Positions 19,001-27,221 of a DNA stretch of 64,000 bases are shown here, piece after piece. Position 1 is the first letter of the stretch. Each line of letters begins with the position of its first letter. Both the position numbers and the translations under genes were made by a program. Under the pieces are notes generated by a model that was not told the DNA's origin, made no database searches, and saw only the letters and a list, made by a program, of their open reading frames with translations. Origin of the DNA: Pseudactinotalea sp. HY158 (lineage in GTDB: Bacteria > Actinomycetota > Actinomycetes > Actinomycetales > Beutenbergiaceae); assembly GCF_009660225.1 (NCBI RefSeq), contig NZ_CP045920.1, positions 310,001-374,000 on the forward strand. The letters are read 5' to 3'.

Positions 19001-19475
19001 GCGCCGCCACCTCGGCGCCGAGGACCCGCTGGCCGCCTACGCCGGCGAACTCGACGGACCTGGCTACCGGGCGACGTCCCTGCGCGGTTATCTCACCGGC
19101 TCGATCGACGTCGTGTTCCGGCGCGGCGGGCGGTTCTTCGTGGCCGACTACAAGACCAACTGGCTCGGCCCGCTCGACGAGCCGCTCACGAGCGCGCACT
19201 ACGGCCCCGCCCAGCTCGACGCGGCGATGCGCGGTTCGTCCTACCCGCTGCAGGCCCTGCTGTACTCGGTCGCACTGCACCGGTACCTGCGGTGGCGGCT
19301 GCCGGGCTACGATCCCGCGGAGCACCTCGGCGGTGTCCTCTACCTGTACGTGCGGGGCATGGCCGGCCCGGCCACCCCGATCACGTCCGGGCATCCGGCC
19401 GGGGTGTTCTCGTGGGCGCCGCCCGCCGGGCTCGTGACCGACCTGTCGAACGTGCTGGACGGAGGAGCCGCATGA
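16029..19475 (+). CDS. recB: Exodeoxyribonuclease V subunit beta (RecB helicase-nuclease)
   Basis: 1148 aa. UvrD-like helicase motifs in order: Walker A AGTGKT at residues 22-27, motif II VDEFQDTDPLQW, motif III ILIGDPKQAIYAFRGGD, HGSKGLEFPFVYLP (motif V region) and LYVAATRARSH (motif VI). The C-terminal nuclease domain carries SIDVVF and VADYKTNWLG, the D...DYK active site. It is the 3'-5' motor and nuclease of RecBCD, acting on double-strand DNA ends. ATG 16029 is one base past the recC stop and its stop overlaps recD (ATGA), so the three subunits are translationally coupled. Confidence 0.95.
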   Translation: MPERFEITAPIPRGTTVLEASAGTGKTWTIAALVARFVTEGTHRLADLLVVTFGRAASQELRSRVRERLVRTERLLAAAVAGTAGDAGAAASAPGAEGPWDEVDHLLAGPGLPGAELRLRHRRLRHALSEIDAATIATIHQFSLVVRDGLGVAGDATAGLTAVESVDDLLAETVSDLYVSAYAHFPHPPQLTLSEAQEIARAVVRDPIAHLEPQDCDPRSAAGQRVRFAEHVRTELARRKERTGVLTYDDMLAHAARSLASPAARARLSDRWKVVLVDEFQDTDPLQWHILREAFHGSSDMILIGDPKQAIYAFRGGDVATYLEAAGHADRRLTLSRNHRGDQHLHEALQGLFGGAELGDPRIRVTPVDAGRTGGRTSGVPAPAPVRLRIVDPSGLPGSARRGVYLSGLRARIYQDLTADIARLLTSSAQVRERDPDRDREIERPVRAGDVAVLCTTNFQAERVQEALAAGGVHSVIASAGSVFATAAARDWLTLLESIELPSSSRRVRAVALTPFFGHTAAELDRRGEDLTDEVAERLRDWGDLLRRHGVAAVFETAQGWGRGGVSDRVLRRSGGQRLLTDLRHLAELLHDRTRRVPEAGVIALVHWLRERMAAPEGEDLRRLDTDDSAVHILTVHGSKGLEFPFVYLPTLAETFGAENDLLLFHDATGRRCLDVGGTPSPEHRDLARAEDAGQALRLLYVAATRARSHLVAWWMPSLERTPASPLHRLLFARGSGDGPIAATAPLPADPLAEAAERWGAQVHLEEARIADLPRPGTPSEQALTGARSWNRRIDLQWRRTSYTALSAAAEDRDWSEPGGEPGYDLRADEQEIQIEPGTGGHGPDGPDGMDGTAVADPAGPGDVLPSPMASLPRGARFGSLVHGVLEHLDPVAAGDDLRGRIGELVGEQLTYWPEQVDREVLVTALEAVVRTPLGPLVDPAATLADVPRSERLHELDFELPLDGGDRARARTGDTAGAAGPVTLGDLAPALRRHLGAEDPLAAYAGELDGPGYRATSLRGYLTGSIDVVFRRGGRFFVADYKTNWLGPLDEPLTSAHYGPAQLDAAMRGSSYPLQALLYSVALHRYLRWRLPGYDPAEHLGGVLYLYVRGMAGPATPITSGHPAGVFSWAPPAGLVTDLSNVLDGGAA

Positions 19476-21364
19476 GCAGCGCGCTTGCACTCGAGGCGAC
19501 CGGCGTCGACCGGCTGGGGGAGTGGGACCCGGCACGGGTCCGAGGCCTGAGCGGGCTGCTCGCCGCCTTGAACGAGACGGGCGAGATCACCGCCGCCGAC
19601 GTCCACATCGCCCGCGGACTGACCCGGCTGACCGGGGAGGAGCGGGAGACCCACGCGCTCGCGGTGGCACTGACCGTGCGGGCCGTGCGGGGCGGATCGG
19701 TGTGCCTCGACCTCGGTGGGGTGCCGGTGGGACCCGACGACGAGCGCACGCAGCTGTGGCCCGCGGTGCCGCCGGAAGACTGGCCCCGTGTGCACGAGGA
19801 CGGGTGGGTCGCGGAATTGGCCGGCTCCGCCCTGATCGGCGGGTCGGGTGAGGCCGGCGTGCACCCCCTGCGGCTCGACGGCGACCGCCTCTACCTCGAC
19901 CGCTACTGGCAGGAGGAGACCGCGGTGCTCACGCACCTGGAGACCCGCGGGGCGAGGAGCGTGCCGGTCGACGAGGCGGCGCTCGCGGCCTCCCTCGCCG
20001 AGTACTTCCCGGGCGAGGGCTTCGCCGACCAGCGCGCGGCGGCGGAGGTGGCGGCCCGCTCCCTCACGAGCGTCATCACCGGCGGTCCCGGCACCGGCAA
20101 GACCACGACCGTCGCGCGGCTCCTGGGCAGCCTCCTCGACCAGGACCCGTACGCCCGGATCGCCCTCGCGGCGCCGACCGGGAAGGCGGCCGCGCGGATG
20201 GCCGAGGCGATCCGCGCCGCGGCCGCCGATCCCACCTTCCCGACCCGGCACGCCGACCGGATCGCGGCCCTGCCCGCCACCACGATCCACCGGCTGCTCG
20301 GGACCATCCCCGATCAGGGCACACGGTTCCGGCACCATCGCGGGAACCGGCTCCCGGTCGACATGGTCGTCCTGGACGAGACCTCGATGGTCTCCCTCAC
20401 GATGATGGCCCGCATCCTCGAGGCGCTGCGGCCGGGGGCACGGCTCGTGCTCGTGGGCGATGCCGACCAGCTGGCCTCGGTCGAGGCGGGTGCGGTGCTG
20501 GGCGACCTCGTCGCGGGCCTGCGGAGCCGGCCCGGGGCGCCCGTGGCGGAACTGACCCGCAACCGGCGCTTCGGAGAGGGGATCGGCGCCCTCGCGGGGG
20601 CCGTGCGGGACGGGGATTCTGACGCGGCGCTCGCCGCCCTCACGAGCGGGAACCCGAGCCGGCGGTTCATCGGAATCGACGACCTGGAGGGCATCGTCAC
20701 GCCCGCGGCCCTGCGACTGCACGAGCTCGCCGCCGCGGGGGACCGGGCCGGGGCGCTCACGGTGCTCGAGGAGCACCGGATGCTATGCGCCCACCGGGAC
20801 GGGCCGACCGGCGCGGCCCATTGGAACCGACGGCTCGAGGAATGGCTCGCGGCCTCGCTCGGGCACCGGCTCGGGCGCTGGTACCCCGGCCAGCCGCTGC
20901 TCGTCACCTCGAACGACTACGGCCTGCGGCTGTACAACGGCGACATCGGCGTGGTGGTCGACACCGGCGCGGGCGGGCTCGCGGCCGTCATCGCCGACGG
21001 CAGCCACCCGCAGGGGCGGCTCGTCGCCCTCGCCCGGCTCAACGACGTCGTCACCGCCCACGCCATGACCGTGCACCGCTCCCAGGGTTCGCAGTTCCAG
21101 GACGTGAGCGTGCTCCTACCCGCGATCGACTCGGCGATCCTCACCCGGGAACTGCTCTACACCGCCCTCACCCGGGCGCGCCGCTCGGTCGCGATCGTCG
21201 GCGAGCAGGAGGTGCTCGTGCGGGCCATCACCCACCACACGAGCCGGGCGTCCGGGCTGGCGCAGCGGCTGGCACGGTCGGCGGGGTCAGTTGCCCGCGG
21301 CCACGAACTGGTCGATCACGCTGCGCGGCAGCCGCCTACCCTCCGGGACGGCGATGCCGTGTGA
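19472..21364 (+). CDS. recD: Exodeoxyribonuclease V subunit alpha (RecD helicase)
   Basis: 630 aa. An N-terminal RecD domain is followed by a superfamily 1B helicase: Walker A GGPGTGKTTTVARLL near residue 205, LAAPTGKAAARM (motif Ia), VLDETSMVSLTMMARIL (Walker B), VLVGDADQLASVEAG (motif III) and VTAHAMTVHRSQGSQF and LYTALTRARRSV near the end. It is the 5'-3' motor of RecBCD. ATG 19472 overlaps the recB stop and has GGAGGAG upstream. The last 78 bases overlap the convergent lsr2-like gene. Confidence 0.95.
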   Translation: MSSALALEATGVDRLGEWDPARVRGLSGLLAALNETGEITAADVHIARGLTRLTGEERETHALAVALTVRAVRGGSVCLDLGGVPVGPDDERTQLWPAVPPEDWPRVHEDGWVAELAGSALIGGSGEAGVHPLRLDGDRLYLDRYWQEETAVLTHLETRGARSVPVDEAALAASLAEYFPGEGFADQRAAAEVAARSLTSVITGGPGTGKTTTVARLLGSLLDQDPYARIALAAPTGKAAARMAEAIRAAAADPTFPTRHADRIAALPATTIHRLLGTIPDQGTRFRHHRGNRLPVDMVVLDETSMVSLTMMARILEALRPGARLVLVGDADQLASVEAGAVLGDLVAGLRSRPGAPVAELTRNRRFGEGIGALAGAVRDGDSDAALAALTSGNPSRRFIGIDDLEGIVTPAALRLHELAAAGDRAGALTVLEEHRMLCAHRDGPTGAAHWNRRLEEWLAASLGHRLGRWYPGQPLLVTSNDYGLRLYNGDIGVVVDTGAGGLAAVIADGSHPQGRLVALARLNDVVTAHAMTVHRSQGSQFQDVSVLLPAIDSAILTRELLYTALTRARRSVAIVGEQEVLVRAITHHTSRASGLAQRLARSAGSVARGHELVDHAARQPPTLRDGDAV

Positions 21365-21607
21365 GCGGGCCCATTCACGCACGGCGCGCGGGTCGGCGTC
21401 GGTCTCGGCCACCCGCAGCTGCGGGCCCGCTCCGTCCACGCGCCTGGCGACCGTGATGAACCGTGCCAGGTCCCGCACGAGCGCATTGCGATTCGCGCGC
21501 GAGAGATCGATGGCGTATTCCATGCCGTCGAGGGCGAAGTGGACCGTACGCTCGGCGGCACTGCCGTCGATATCGTCGATCAGGGTGATGGATTCTACGG
21601 TCGCCAA
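21287..21607 (-). CDS. lsr2: Lsr2-family nucleoid-associated protein
   Basis: 106 aa. The N-terminal dimerisation domain (VESITLIDDIDGSAAERTVHFALDGMEYAIDLSRAN) and C-terminal DNA-binding helices (VREWARSHGIAVPEG) match Lsr2, an H-NS-like silencer of AT-rich DNA. The AT-hook-like Arg-Gly-Arg of canonical Lsr2 is read here as GRR (PEGRRLPRSV), a shifted arrangement. The start is TTG at 21607 with GGAG about seven bases upstream; no ATG or GTG gives the full N-terminus. Its 3' end lies inside the end of recD on the other strand. A chromosome often encodes more than one copy, so this may be a paralog. Confidence 0.88.
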   Translation of the reverse strand: MATVESITLIDDIDGSAAERTVHFALDGMEYAIDLSRANRNALVRDLARFITVARRVDGAGPQLRVAETDADPRAVREWARSHGIAVPEGRRLPRSVIDQFVAAGN

Positions 21608-21640
21608 GAAGAGCTCCGATAACGCTGAGACGGGGAGGCC

Positions 21641-22654
21641 CTATTCTGGCACGAATGGCGGGCGACCGTGCGCGATCGCGAATCGACCGGCGAGCCAGCC
21701 CGTGAGTTGCCGATCGAACCTGTTCCGGGCGCGGGGTCTCGACAGGGTCAGATCGTGCCGGCCGCCCGCGATCCGAACGACGGTCACGTCCCGTCCCAGC
21801 CCGCGGGCGCGCCGCCACATCTGCGGCGGCGAGAGCACGGTGTCGGTGCCGTCGAGGTCGGCCGGGGTCGGATCGGTGTTGCTGCCCCGCGCACCCGAGG
21901 TGGCCACGAGCACCGGCACGTCGATCGACAGACCCCGCCGGATTCGGGCGTGCCCGCGCCGGATCGCCCGGAACCAGCCGGCCGCCACCCCGAAACCCTC
22001 GAGGGGTTTCCAATTCAGGTTGTAATCCCATTCGCCGCCGGTCGAGATATGGAGTGATTCCCCATAGGCCCGGCCGAGCGGGCGCAGCGGCAGGAGCGGT
22101 GCGACCGGGGCGATCGCACAGATGAGCGGACTGGCCACGTGCCGAACCGGCCACGGCTCGTTCAGGTCGAGCCACGGGCTGTTGAGGACCAGGCCGTCGA
22201 CCCCGCGGGGATGATCGTGGGCGTACAGGCTCGCGACGAGGCCACCGGTGGAATGCCCCGCGAGGAGCACGTGGGCGTAGCCGGCGCTCCGGATCCACCC
22301 GAGCGCGGCGTCGAGCTCCTCGTCGTAGGCGCCCAGGTCGGTGATCCAATTCGGTCGCCGCCCGGGCCGGATCGAGCGGCCGTAGTCACGCAGGTCGAGC
22401 GCGAAGAAGTCATAGCCCGCCCGCTCCCACGTGCGGGCGTGATGAACCTGGAAGAAGTAGTCGACGAACCCGTGCACGTACAGCACCGCGCACGATGCCC
22501 GCGGCCGACCGGCCCGGTCGCCCGCCCGGTGTTCGGCCCGGTGCACGAGGGTGGCGACCGGCGGCTCGTCGGCGCCGTCGGGCGCGAGCCGGATCGTGCG
22601 CCTCGCCCAGTCCTCGCCCAGGACGTCCGGCCGGGCCTCCTGCACAGCTGCCAT
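21641..22654 (-). CDS. Alpha/beta hydrolase (lysophospholipase-like)
   Basis: 337 aa. Serine-hydrolase fold: oxyanion region LYVHGFVDYF, nucleophile elbow GHSTGG at about residue 150, an acidic residue after VPVLVATSGARGSNTDPTPAD and the catalytic His in GGRHDLTLSR. The layout (RDYGRSIRPG, WLDLNEPW) resembles monoacylglycerol lipase/lysophospholipase-type hydrolases. No signal peptide, so cytoplasmic. It shares a short intergenic region with the Lsr2 gene (34 bases), so the two may be co-transcribed. Substrate unknown. Confidence 0.85.
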   Translation of the reverse strand: MAAVQEARPDVLGEDWARRTIRLAPDGADEPPVATLVHRAEHRAGDRAGRPRASCAVLYVHGFVDYFFQVHHARTWERAGYDFFALDLRDYGRSIRPGRRPNWITDLGAYDEELDAALGWIRSAGYAHVLLAGHSTGGLVASLYAHDHPRGVDGLVLNSPWLDLNEPWPVRHVASPLICAIAPVAPLLPLRPLGRAYGESLHISTGGEWDYNLNWKPLEGFGVAAGWFRAIRRGHARIRRGLSIDVPVLVATSGARGSNTDPTPADLDGTDTVLSPPQMWRRARGLGRDVTVVRIAGGRHDLTLSRPRARNRFDRQLTGWLAGRFAIAHGRPPFVPE

Positions 22655-22787
22655 GCCTCATCCTGGCACGCGCACCGCGCTCGCCCGGGCATTCGCCCCC
22701 ATTGCCCGCGTCTCAGATGGCGGAATGCCGCCGCCGGGTGGCGGGCGCGGGCGCGGGAGTCCGTACGCTTCGGAGAACCATCCAGAG

Positions 22788-22871
22788 CAGCCGAGAGATC
22801 TGGCTCGTCGACGCTGCAGCAACCGCGCCACCGACCCGAGTGCGCGAAGGTGCTACCGCCAGGACCGATGG
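22788..22871 (+). promoter_or_regulatory. SAM riboswitch (S-box, SAM-I class)
   Basis: The segment before the sulfhydrylase gene carries the S-box core in order: CCGAGAGATCTGGCTCG, GACG, GCAGCAACC, then AAGGTGCTACCGCCAGGACC. The ends pair as CCATC (22788-22792) and GATGG (22867-22871) to form P1. These are the conserved SAM-I elements of actinobacterial methionine genes. The P1 3' strand overlaps the Shine-Dalgarno of the gene (GGAGGAG from 22870; ATG at 22879), so SAM binding should block ribosome access directly with little room for a separate expression platform. Confidence 0.88.
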
Positions 22872-22878
22872 AGGAGAG

Positions 22879-24117
22879 ATGAGCGAACCACGCCCCCGAT
22901 GTTCCCTGCCAGGCGGGCTCGACCCGGCCACCTACGCCGCCCGGGGCGGCCTCGAGCGCACCGGATTCGCCGAGATGTCCGAGCCCATCTTCCTGACCCA
23001 GGGCTTCGTGTACGACCGTGCGGCCGACGCGGCCGCGGCCTTCGCCGGTGACCTGCCGCGCTATATCTACTCCCGCGATGCGAACCCCACGGTCGCCGCC
23101 TTCGAGGAACGGCTGCGCCTCATCGAGGGGGCCGGCGCGTGCACCGCCACCGCGAGCGGGATGAGCGCGATCCACGCCTGCCTCAACGCGCTCCTGCGGC
23201 CCGGATCCCGCGTGGTCGCCGCCCAGGAGCTCTTCGGCACCACCTTCGCGATGCTCGAGGGACTCTTCGCGGACTGGGGCGTGCGCACCGACTACGTCAC
23301 CGGCGCCGACCTCGACGAATGGCGGACCGCACTCGCCGAGCCGGCGGACGTCGTCATCCTCGAGACCCCCTCGAATCCGATGAACACGATCGTCGACCTG
23401 CCGGCCGTGGCGGAACTCGCCCACGCGGCCGGGGCGACGGTCGTGGTCGACAACGTCATGGCCACGCCGATCCTGCAGCGCCCCCTCGAGCTCGGCGCCG
23501 ACGTCGTGGTCTACTCCACCACCAAGCACATCGACGGGCAGGGCCGGGTCATCGGCGGCGCGATCCTCGGCACCGCGGACTTCATCAACGGCCCGGTCGA
23601 GGACTTCATCCACACGACCGGCCCGACCCTGAGCGCGTTCAACGGCTGGGTGCTCCTCAAGGGGCTGGAGACGCTGCCGCTGCGCGTGCGCGCGATGGCC
23701 GATGCGGCGCTCGAACTCGCCGAGTGGCTCGAGGGCCGGCCGGGGGTGCGGGCCGTGCACTACCCGTTCCTGCCCTCCCATCCACAGCACGACCTCGCGC
23801 GCCGGCTCATGAGCGGCGGGGGCACGGTCGTCACCTTCGACCTGGGTATCGACGACGACGACCCCGCCGTGGCCACGGAACGCACCTTCGCCTTCATGGA
23901 CGCACTGCAGGTGATCGACATCTCCAACAACCTCGGCGACGTCAAGTCGATCGTCACCCACCCGAGTACGACGACCCACCGCAAGCTCGGGCCCGAGGTC
24001 CGCGCCGCGAACGGCATCGGGGCGACGACGATCCGATTCTCGGTCGGACTCGAGGCGCCGGCCGACCTGATCGCCGACCTGGACCAGGCGCTCACCGCCG
24101 CCGGCCTGCAGGACTGA
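22879..24117 (+). CDS. metZ: O-succinylhomoserine sulfhydrylase (Cys/Met metabolism PLP enzyme)
   Basis: 412 aa. Trans-sulfuration-family fold-type I PLP enzyme: SRDANPTVAAFEERL, TASGMSAIHACL, ETPSNPMNTIVDL, VVDNVMATPILQRP, and the PLP lysine near residue 216 in YSTTKHIDGQGRV. The HIDGQGRV segment and THPSTTTHRKL are typical of MetZ, which makes homocysteine directly from O-succinyl- (or O-acetyl-)homoserine and sulfide. The upstream SAM riboswitch supports a role in methionine synthesis and shows how it is controlled. Strong GGAGGAG before the ATG. MetB or MetY activities cannot be fully excluded. Confidence 0.9.
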   Translation: MSEPRPRCSLPGGLDPATYAARGGLERTGFAEMSEPIFLTQGFVYDRAADAAAAFAGDLPRYIYSRDANPTVAAFEERLRLIEGAGACTATASGMSAIHACLNALLRPGSRVVAAQELFGTTFAMLEGLFADWGVRTDYVTGADLDEWRTALAEPADVVILETPSNPMNTIVDLPAVAELAHAAGATVVVDNVMATPILQRPLELGADVVVYSTTKHIDGQGRVIGGAILGTADFINGPVEDFIHTTGPTLSAFNGWVLLKGLETLPLRVRAMADAALELAEWLEGRPGVRAVHYPFLPSHPQHDLARRLMSGGGTVVTFDLGIDDDDPAVATERTFAFMDALQVIDISNNLGDVKSIVTHPSTTTHRKLGPEVRAANGIGATTIRFSVGLEAPADLIADLDQALTAAGLQD

Positions 24118-24157
24118 GGCCGCCCCGAACGGGGGTCGCTGCGGCTACGGTGGGGCC

Positions 24158-24871
24158 ATGTCGAGCGAGCGACCCACGGCCGTCATCACCGGAGGCAGCC
24201 GCGGCATCGGCCGGGCCACGGGTGAGCGACTCGCGCATGCCGGGTACGACCTCGTGCTGCTCTCCCGCGACGAGGCCCGGCTCGCCGAGTCCGCCGCATA
24301 CCTGGCCACGAGCGGCGTCACGGTGCGCCACGCGGCGGTCGACCTGGCCGACGACCGGGCGCTCGTGGCGGCCGTGGCGGGCCTCGGCCTCGACCGCGTC
24401 GACGCCCTCGTGCACGCCGCCGGGATCGTTCACACCGGCCAACTGCCCCGGACCACCACCGAGGAGTTCCGGCTGGCCTTCGACGTGAACGTCACCGCCG
24501 TCGCCTCGCTCACCCGCGAACTCCTGCCCGCGCTCAAGGCGGCCCGCGGGCGGGTGGTCATGCTCAACTCCGGTTCGGGCAAGCGCGCCAACGGGCCGAA
24601 CACCCCGATCTACGTGGCCACGAAATTCGCGCTCAACGGCCTGGCCGAGTCATTGCGGCACGAGTTCCGCCCGCATGGGATCATCGTCTCCACCGTCGCG
24701 CCCGGCCGGGTCGACACCGACATGCAGCACGAGCTCGTCGCCGGTCTCGGGGAGACCTACGACGCCGCGAGCTACCTCTCCGCGAGCGACGTGGCCGCCG
24801 CGATCGTCCACGTGCTCACCCAGCCGGGCGAGATCGACTACCTCTCGATCCGCCCGCCCGCGCGCGGCTGA
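24158..24871 (+). CDS. SDR-family oxidoreductase
   Basis: 237 aa. Classical short-chain dehydrogenase: VITGGSRGIGRATG at residues 9-22, LVHAAG (the NNAG-equivalent), a catalytic Ser in VVMLNSGSGKRA, and YVATKFALNG (YxxxK). R in LLSRDEAR after the second strand favours NADP(H). It starts 40 bases after metZ on the same strand, so it could be co-transcribed, but nothing links it to methionine. Substrate unknown. Confidence 0.85.
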   Translation: MSSERPTAVITGGSRGIGRATGERLAHAGYDLVLLSRDEARLAESAAYLATSGVTVRHAAVDLADDRALVAAVAGLGLDRVDALVHAAGIVHTGQLPRTTTEEFRLAFDVNVTAVASLTRELLPALKAARGRVVMLNSGSGKRANGPNTPIYVATKFALNGLAESLRHEFRPHGIIVSTVAPGRVDTDMQHELVAGLGETYDAASYLSASDVAAAIVHVLTQPGEIDYLSIRPPARG

Positions 24872-24883
24872 GCCCGGGCAAGC

Positions 24884-24902
24884 CGCCCGCCCGAGGCGGG
24901 CG
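24884..24902. terminator. Hairpin between convergent SDR and upp
   Basis: A perfect 7-bp stem (CGCCCGC / GCGGGCG) with a five-base loop lies 13 bases after the SDR stop and 28 bases before the upp stop. No U-tract. A candidate bidirectional terminator. Confidence 0.4.
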
Positions 24903-24930
24903 TGCAGGCCCGAGGCGAGCTGCGCCGTCC

Positions 24931-25569
24931 CTAATCGACGATGCCGTACAGCCGGTCGCCCGCGTCCCCCAGGCCCGGCACGATGTACGCGTTCTCGTCG
25001 AGACCCTCGTCGACCGAGGCGGTGACGATCGTGACGTCGGCGTCGGCGGTCACGGCGGACTCGAGCGCGGCCAGCCCCTCGGGCGCGCACAGCAGGGTGA
25101 CGCACGTGACGTCGCGGGCGCCGCGCTCGAGCAGGTAGGCGATCGCGGCGGCGAGCGTTCCGCCGGTGGCGAGCATCGGGTCGAGCACGAAGCACTGCCG
25201 GCCCGCGAGATCGTCGGGGAGCCGGTTGGCGTAGGTGATCGCCTCGAGCGTGTCCTCGTCGCGCTGCAGCCCGAGGAAGCCGACCTCGGCCGTGGGCAGG
25301 AGGCGGGTCATGCCGTCGAGCATCCCGAGGCCGGCGCGCAGGATCGGCACGACGATCGGGCGCGGCTCGGCGAGCTTCGTGCCGGTGGTCATGGTCACGG
25401 GGGTGCGCACGTCGATCGTCTCGGTGCGGATTCCGCGGGTGGCCTCGTAGGCGAGCAGGGTCACGAGCTCGTCGGTGAGGTTGCGGAACACGGGCGAGGG
25501 GGTGGTCTCGTCCCGGAGCACGGAGAGCTTGTGGGCGATGAGCGGGTGGTCGGCGACGTGCAGGCGCAT
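24931..25569 (-). CDS. upp: Uracil phosphoribosyltransferase
   Basis: 212 aa, the standard length. It salvages uracil to UMP with PRPP. Signatures: an N-terminus like [32 protein letters not shown], the PRPP-binding loop [14 protein letters not shown], and the C-terminal uracil-binding [14 protein letters not shown]. Divergent from tadA with 53 bases between starts, which must hold both promoters. Confidence 0.97.
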   Translation of the reverse strand: MRLHVADHPLIAHKLSVLRDETTPSPVFRNLTDELVTLLAYEATRGIRTETIDVRTPVTMTTGTKLAEPRPIVVPILRAGLGMLDGMTRLLPTAEVGFLGLQRDEDTLEAITYANRLPDDLAGRQCFVLDPMLATGGTLAAAIAYLLERGARDVTCVTLLCAPEGLAALESAVTADADVTIVTASVDEGLDENAYIVPGLGDAGDRLYGIVD

Positions 25570-25622
25570 GTGCTCAACCTATCGTGGACTCGCTCCGGGG
25601 CGAGAGGCGGCACACTGGGCGT

Positions 25623-26096
25623 ATGGACGACGACGCGGCCATGGTTCTGGCCATCTCCCAGGCGCGACTCGCCGCCGCCGGGGGAGACGTGCCGATCGGC
25701 GCGGTCGTGCTCGACGAGGCCGGGCAGGTGATCGCCACCGGGCACAACCGGCGCGAGCTCGACGGCGACCCGACGGCGCACGCCGAACTGCTCGCGCTGC
25801 GGGCGGCCGGGATGCGGCGCGGCCGGTGGCACCTGGGCGGGTGCACGCTCGTGGTCACCCTCGAGCCGTGCACGATGTGCGCCGGGGCGATGGTGCTCGC
25901 CCGGCTCGACCGGGTGGTCTTCGGCGCATGGGATCCGAAGACGGGCGCGGCCGGATCGATGCGGGACGTGACCGGCGACGGGCTGCTCAACCACCGGGTG
26001 GCCGTGACCGGCGGGGTGCGGGGGGAGGAGACCGGGGCGATGCTGCGGGAGTTCTTCGCCGCCCGGCGCCGCTCGCGCAGCAGCGCCGGCGCCTGA
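25623..26096 (+). CDS. tadA: tRNA adenosine(34) deaminase
   Basis: 157 aa. Cytidine/deoxycytidylate-deaminase fold with the zinc site: HAE in TAHAELLAL and PCTMC in LEPCTMCAGAM, plus a C-terminal region (HRVAVTGGV...LREFFAARR) as in TadA. It converts A34 to inosine in tRNA-Arg(ACG). ATG 25623 (MDDDAAMVLAI) fits the family; the in-frame ATG at 25584 would start inside the upp-tadA promoter region. Confidence 0.9.
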   Translation: MDDDAAMVLAISQARLAAAGGDVPIGAVVLDEAGQVIATGHNRRELDGDPTAHAELLALRAAGMRRGRWHLGGCTLVVTLEPCTMCAGAMVLARLDRVVFGAWDPKTGAAGSMRDVTGDGLLNHRVAVTGGVRGEETGAMLREFFAARRRSRSSAGA

Positions 26097-26116
26097 GGCG
26101 CGCCGGGGCCGGCGGC

Positions 26117-26932
26117 TCAGCCGGCCAGGGCGGCCTCGAGTTCGAGCAGGGTGGGCGTCGTGCCGGCCTCGAGCTTGACCGTGGCGAGCTCGTCGCCCCG
26201 GGTCTCACCCCGGTTGACGATGGCCACCGCAATCCCGTGCCGGACGGCGTGGCGCACGAACCGCAGGCCGCTCATCACCGCCAGCGACGTGCCGAGCGCC
26301 AGGAACGCGCCGCCCCGGTCGACGAGCGCATACGCGTCCGCCACCCGCTGCTTGGGCACGTTCTCGCCGAAGTAGACGACGTCGGGCTTGAGCATGCCGC
26401 CGCACACCGCGCACGGCGGCACCACGAAGTCCTCGGTCTGGGTGAGCACGGCGTCGGCGTCGGGGGCGATCTCGACATCGGACACGGCGACGTCGAAGCC
26501 CGGGTTGGCGAGGTCGAGGCGCACCTGCATGTGCGCGCGGGAGATGCGGGTGCCGCAGTCGAGGCAGATGACCGTGTCGGACCGGCCGTGCAGGTCGATC
26601 ACGCGGTTCGACCCGGCCCGCTCGTGCAGCAGGTCGACGTTCTGCGTGATGACCCCGGTCGCCAGGCCGCGGGCCTCGAGCCGGGCGAGCACGCGATGGC
26701 CCTCGTTCGGTTCGACGGACCGCATGTGCCGGTAGCCCACGTGGTTGCGCGCCCAGTAGTGCCGCCGGAACGCCTCGTCGGAGACGAACTGTTGATAGGT
26801 CATGGGGGTTCGCGGGCGCGCGGACGGCCCGCGGTAGTCCGGGATCCCGGAGTCCGTCGAGAGCCCGGCACCCGTGAGCACCGTGAAGGGGGTGCCGCGG
26901 AGCAGGTCGATGACGGCGGTCGAGGAGGTCAC
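26117..26932 (-). CDS. SIR2-family NAD-dependent protein deacylase
   Basis: 271 aa. Sirtuin motifs: GAGLSTDSGIPDYRGP, TQNVDLLHERAG, catalytic His in DLHGRSD, the zinc Cys pairs CLDC and CAVC, KPDVVYFGENVP, and LGTSLAVMSG. It removes acyl groups from lysines using NAD+. GTG 26932 is chosen; the frame is open further upstream to 27085 but that would run into the tRNA-Ser gene. Convergent with tadA, stops 20 bases apart. Confidence 0.9.
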   Translation of the reverse strand: MTSSTAVIDLLRGTPFTVLTGAGLSTDSGIPDYRGPSARPRTPMTYQQFVSDEAFRRHYWARNHVGYRHMRSVEPNEGHRVLARLEARGLATGVITQNVDLLHERAGSNRVIDLHGRSDTVICLDCGTRISRAHMQVRLDLANPGFDVAVSDVEIAPDADAVLTQTEDFVVPPCAVCGGMLKPDVVYFGENVPKQRVADAYALVDRGGAFLALGTSLAVMSGLRFVRHAVRHGIAVAIVNRGETRGDELATVKLEAGTTPTLLELEAALAG

Positions 26933-27031
26933 TGAATCAATGTAGGTCGGTGCCGGGCGTGGCGGAGGCCACTCCGCCCGGTTTGGTTCCACGGGCCAGG
27001 TCTCGGTACGCTGTCCCGGCCGGAAGGCGAA

Positions 27032-27116
27032 GGTAGCGTGTCCGAGCGGCCGAAGGTGCGGCACTCGAAATGCCGTGTGGTGCAAGCCACCGTGGGTTCA
27101 AATCCCACCGCTACCG
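27032..27116 (+). tRNA. tRNA-Ser (anticodon CGA)
   Basis: An 85-base class II tRNA: acceptor GGTAGCG pairs with CGCTACC, T-arm GTGGG TTCAAAT CCCAC, a long variable arm, and an anticodon loop CTCGAAA with CGA at 27066-27068, decoding UCG. CCA is not encoded. A strong terminator hairpin follows five bases later. Confidence 0.95.
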
Positions 27117-27123
27117 CCGGCGA

Positions 27124-27167
27124 AGGGCCTCGGTGCCGTCGAGAGATCGACGGCACCGAGGCCTTCG
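27124..27167 (+). terminator. Intrinsic terminator of tRNA-Ser(CGA)
   Basis: A perfect 17-bp stem (27126-27142 with 27147-27163) capped by a GAGA tetraloop, extended by a G-T and an A-T pair and followed by TTCGTCGT. Very stable; placed directly after the tRNA. Confidence 0.85.
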
Positions 27168-27221
27168 TCGTCCGGAGGGGAGTCTCGGGCGTGGTGCGCG
27201 GGACGAGGCGGTGAGCAGTGC

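Noticed and set aside
26933-27085. Longer N-terminus of the sirtuin starting at ATG 27085
   Set aside because: It would lie inside the tRNA-Ser(CGA) gene; GTG 26932 begins at the conserved domain.
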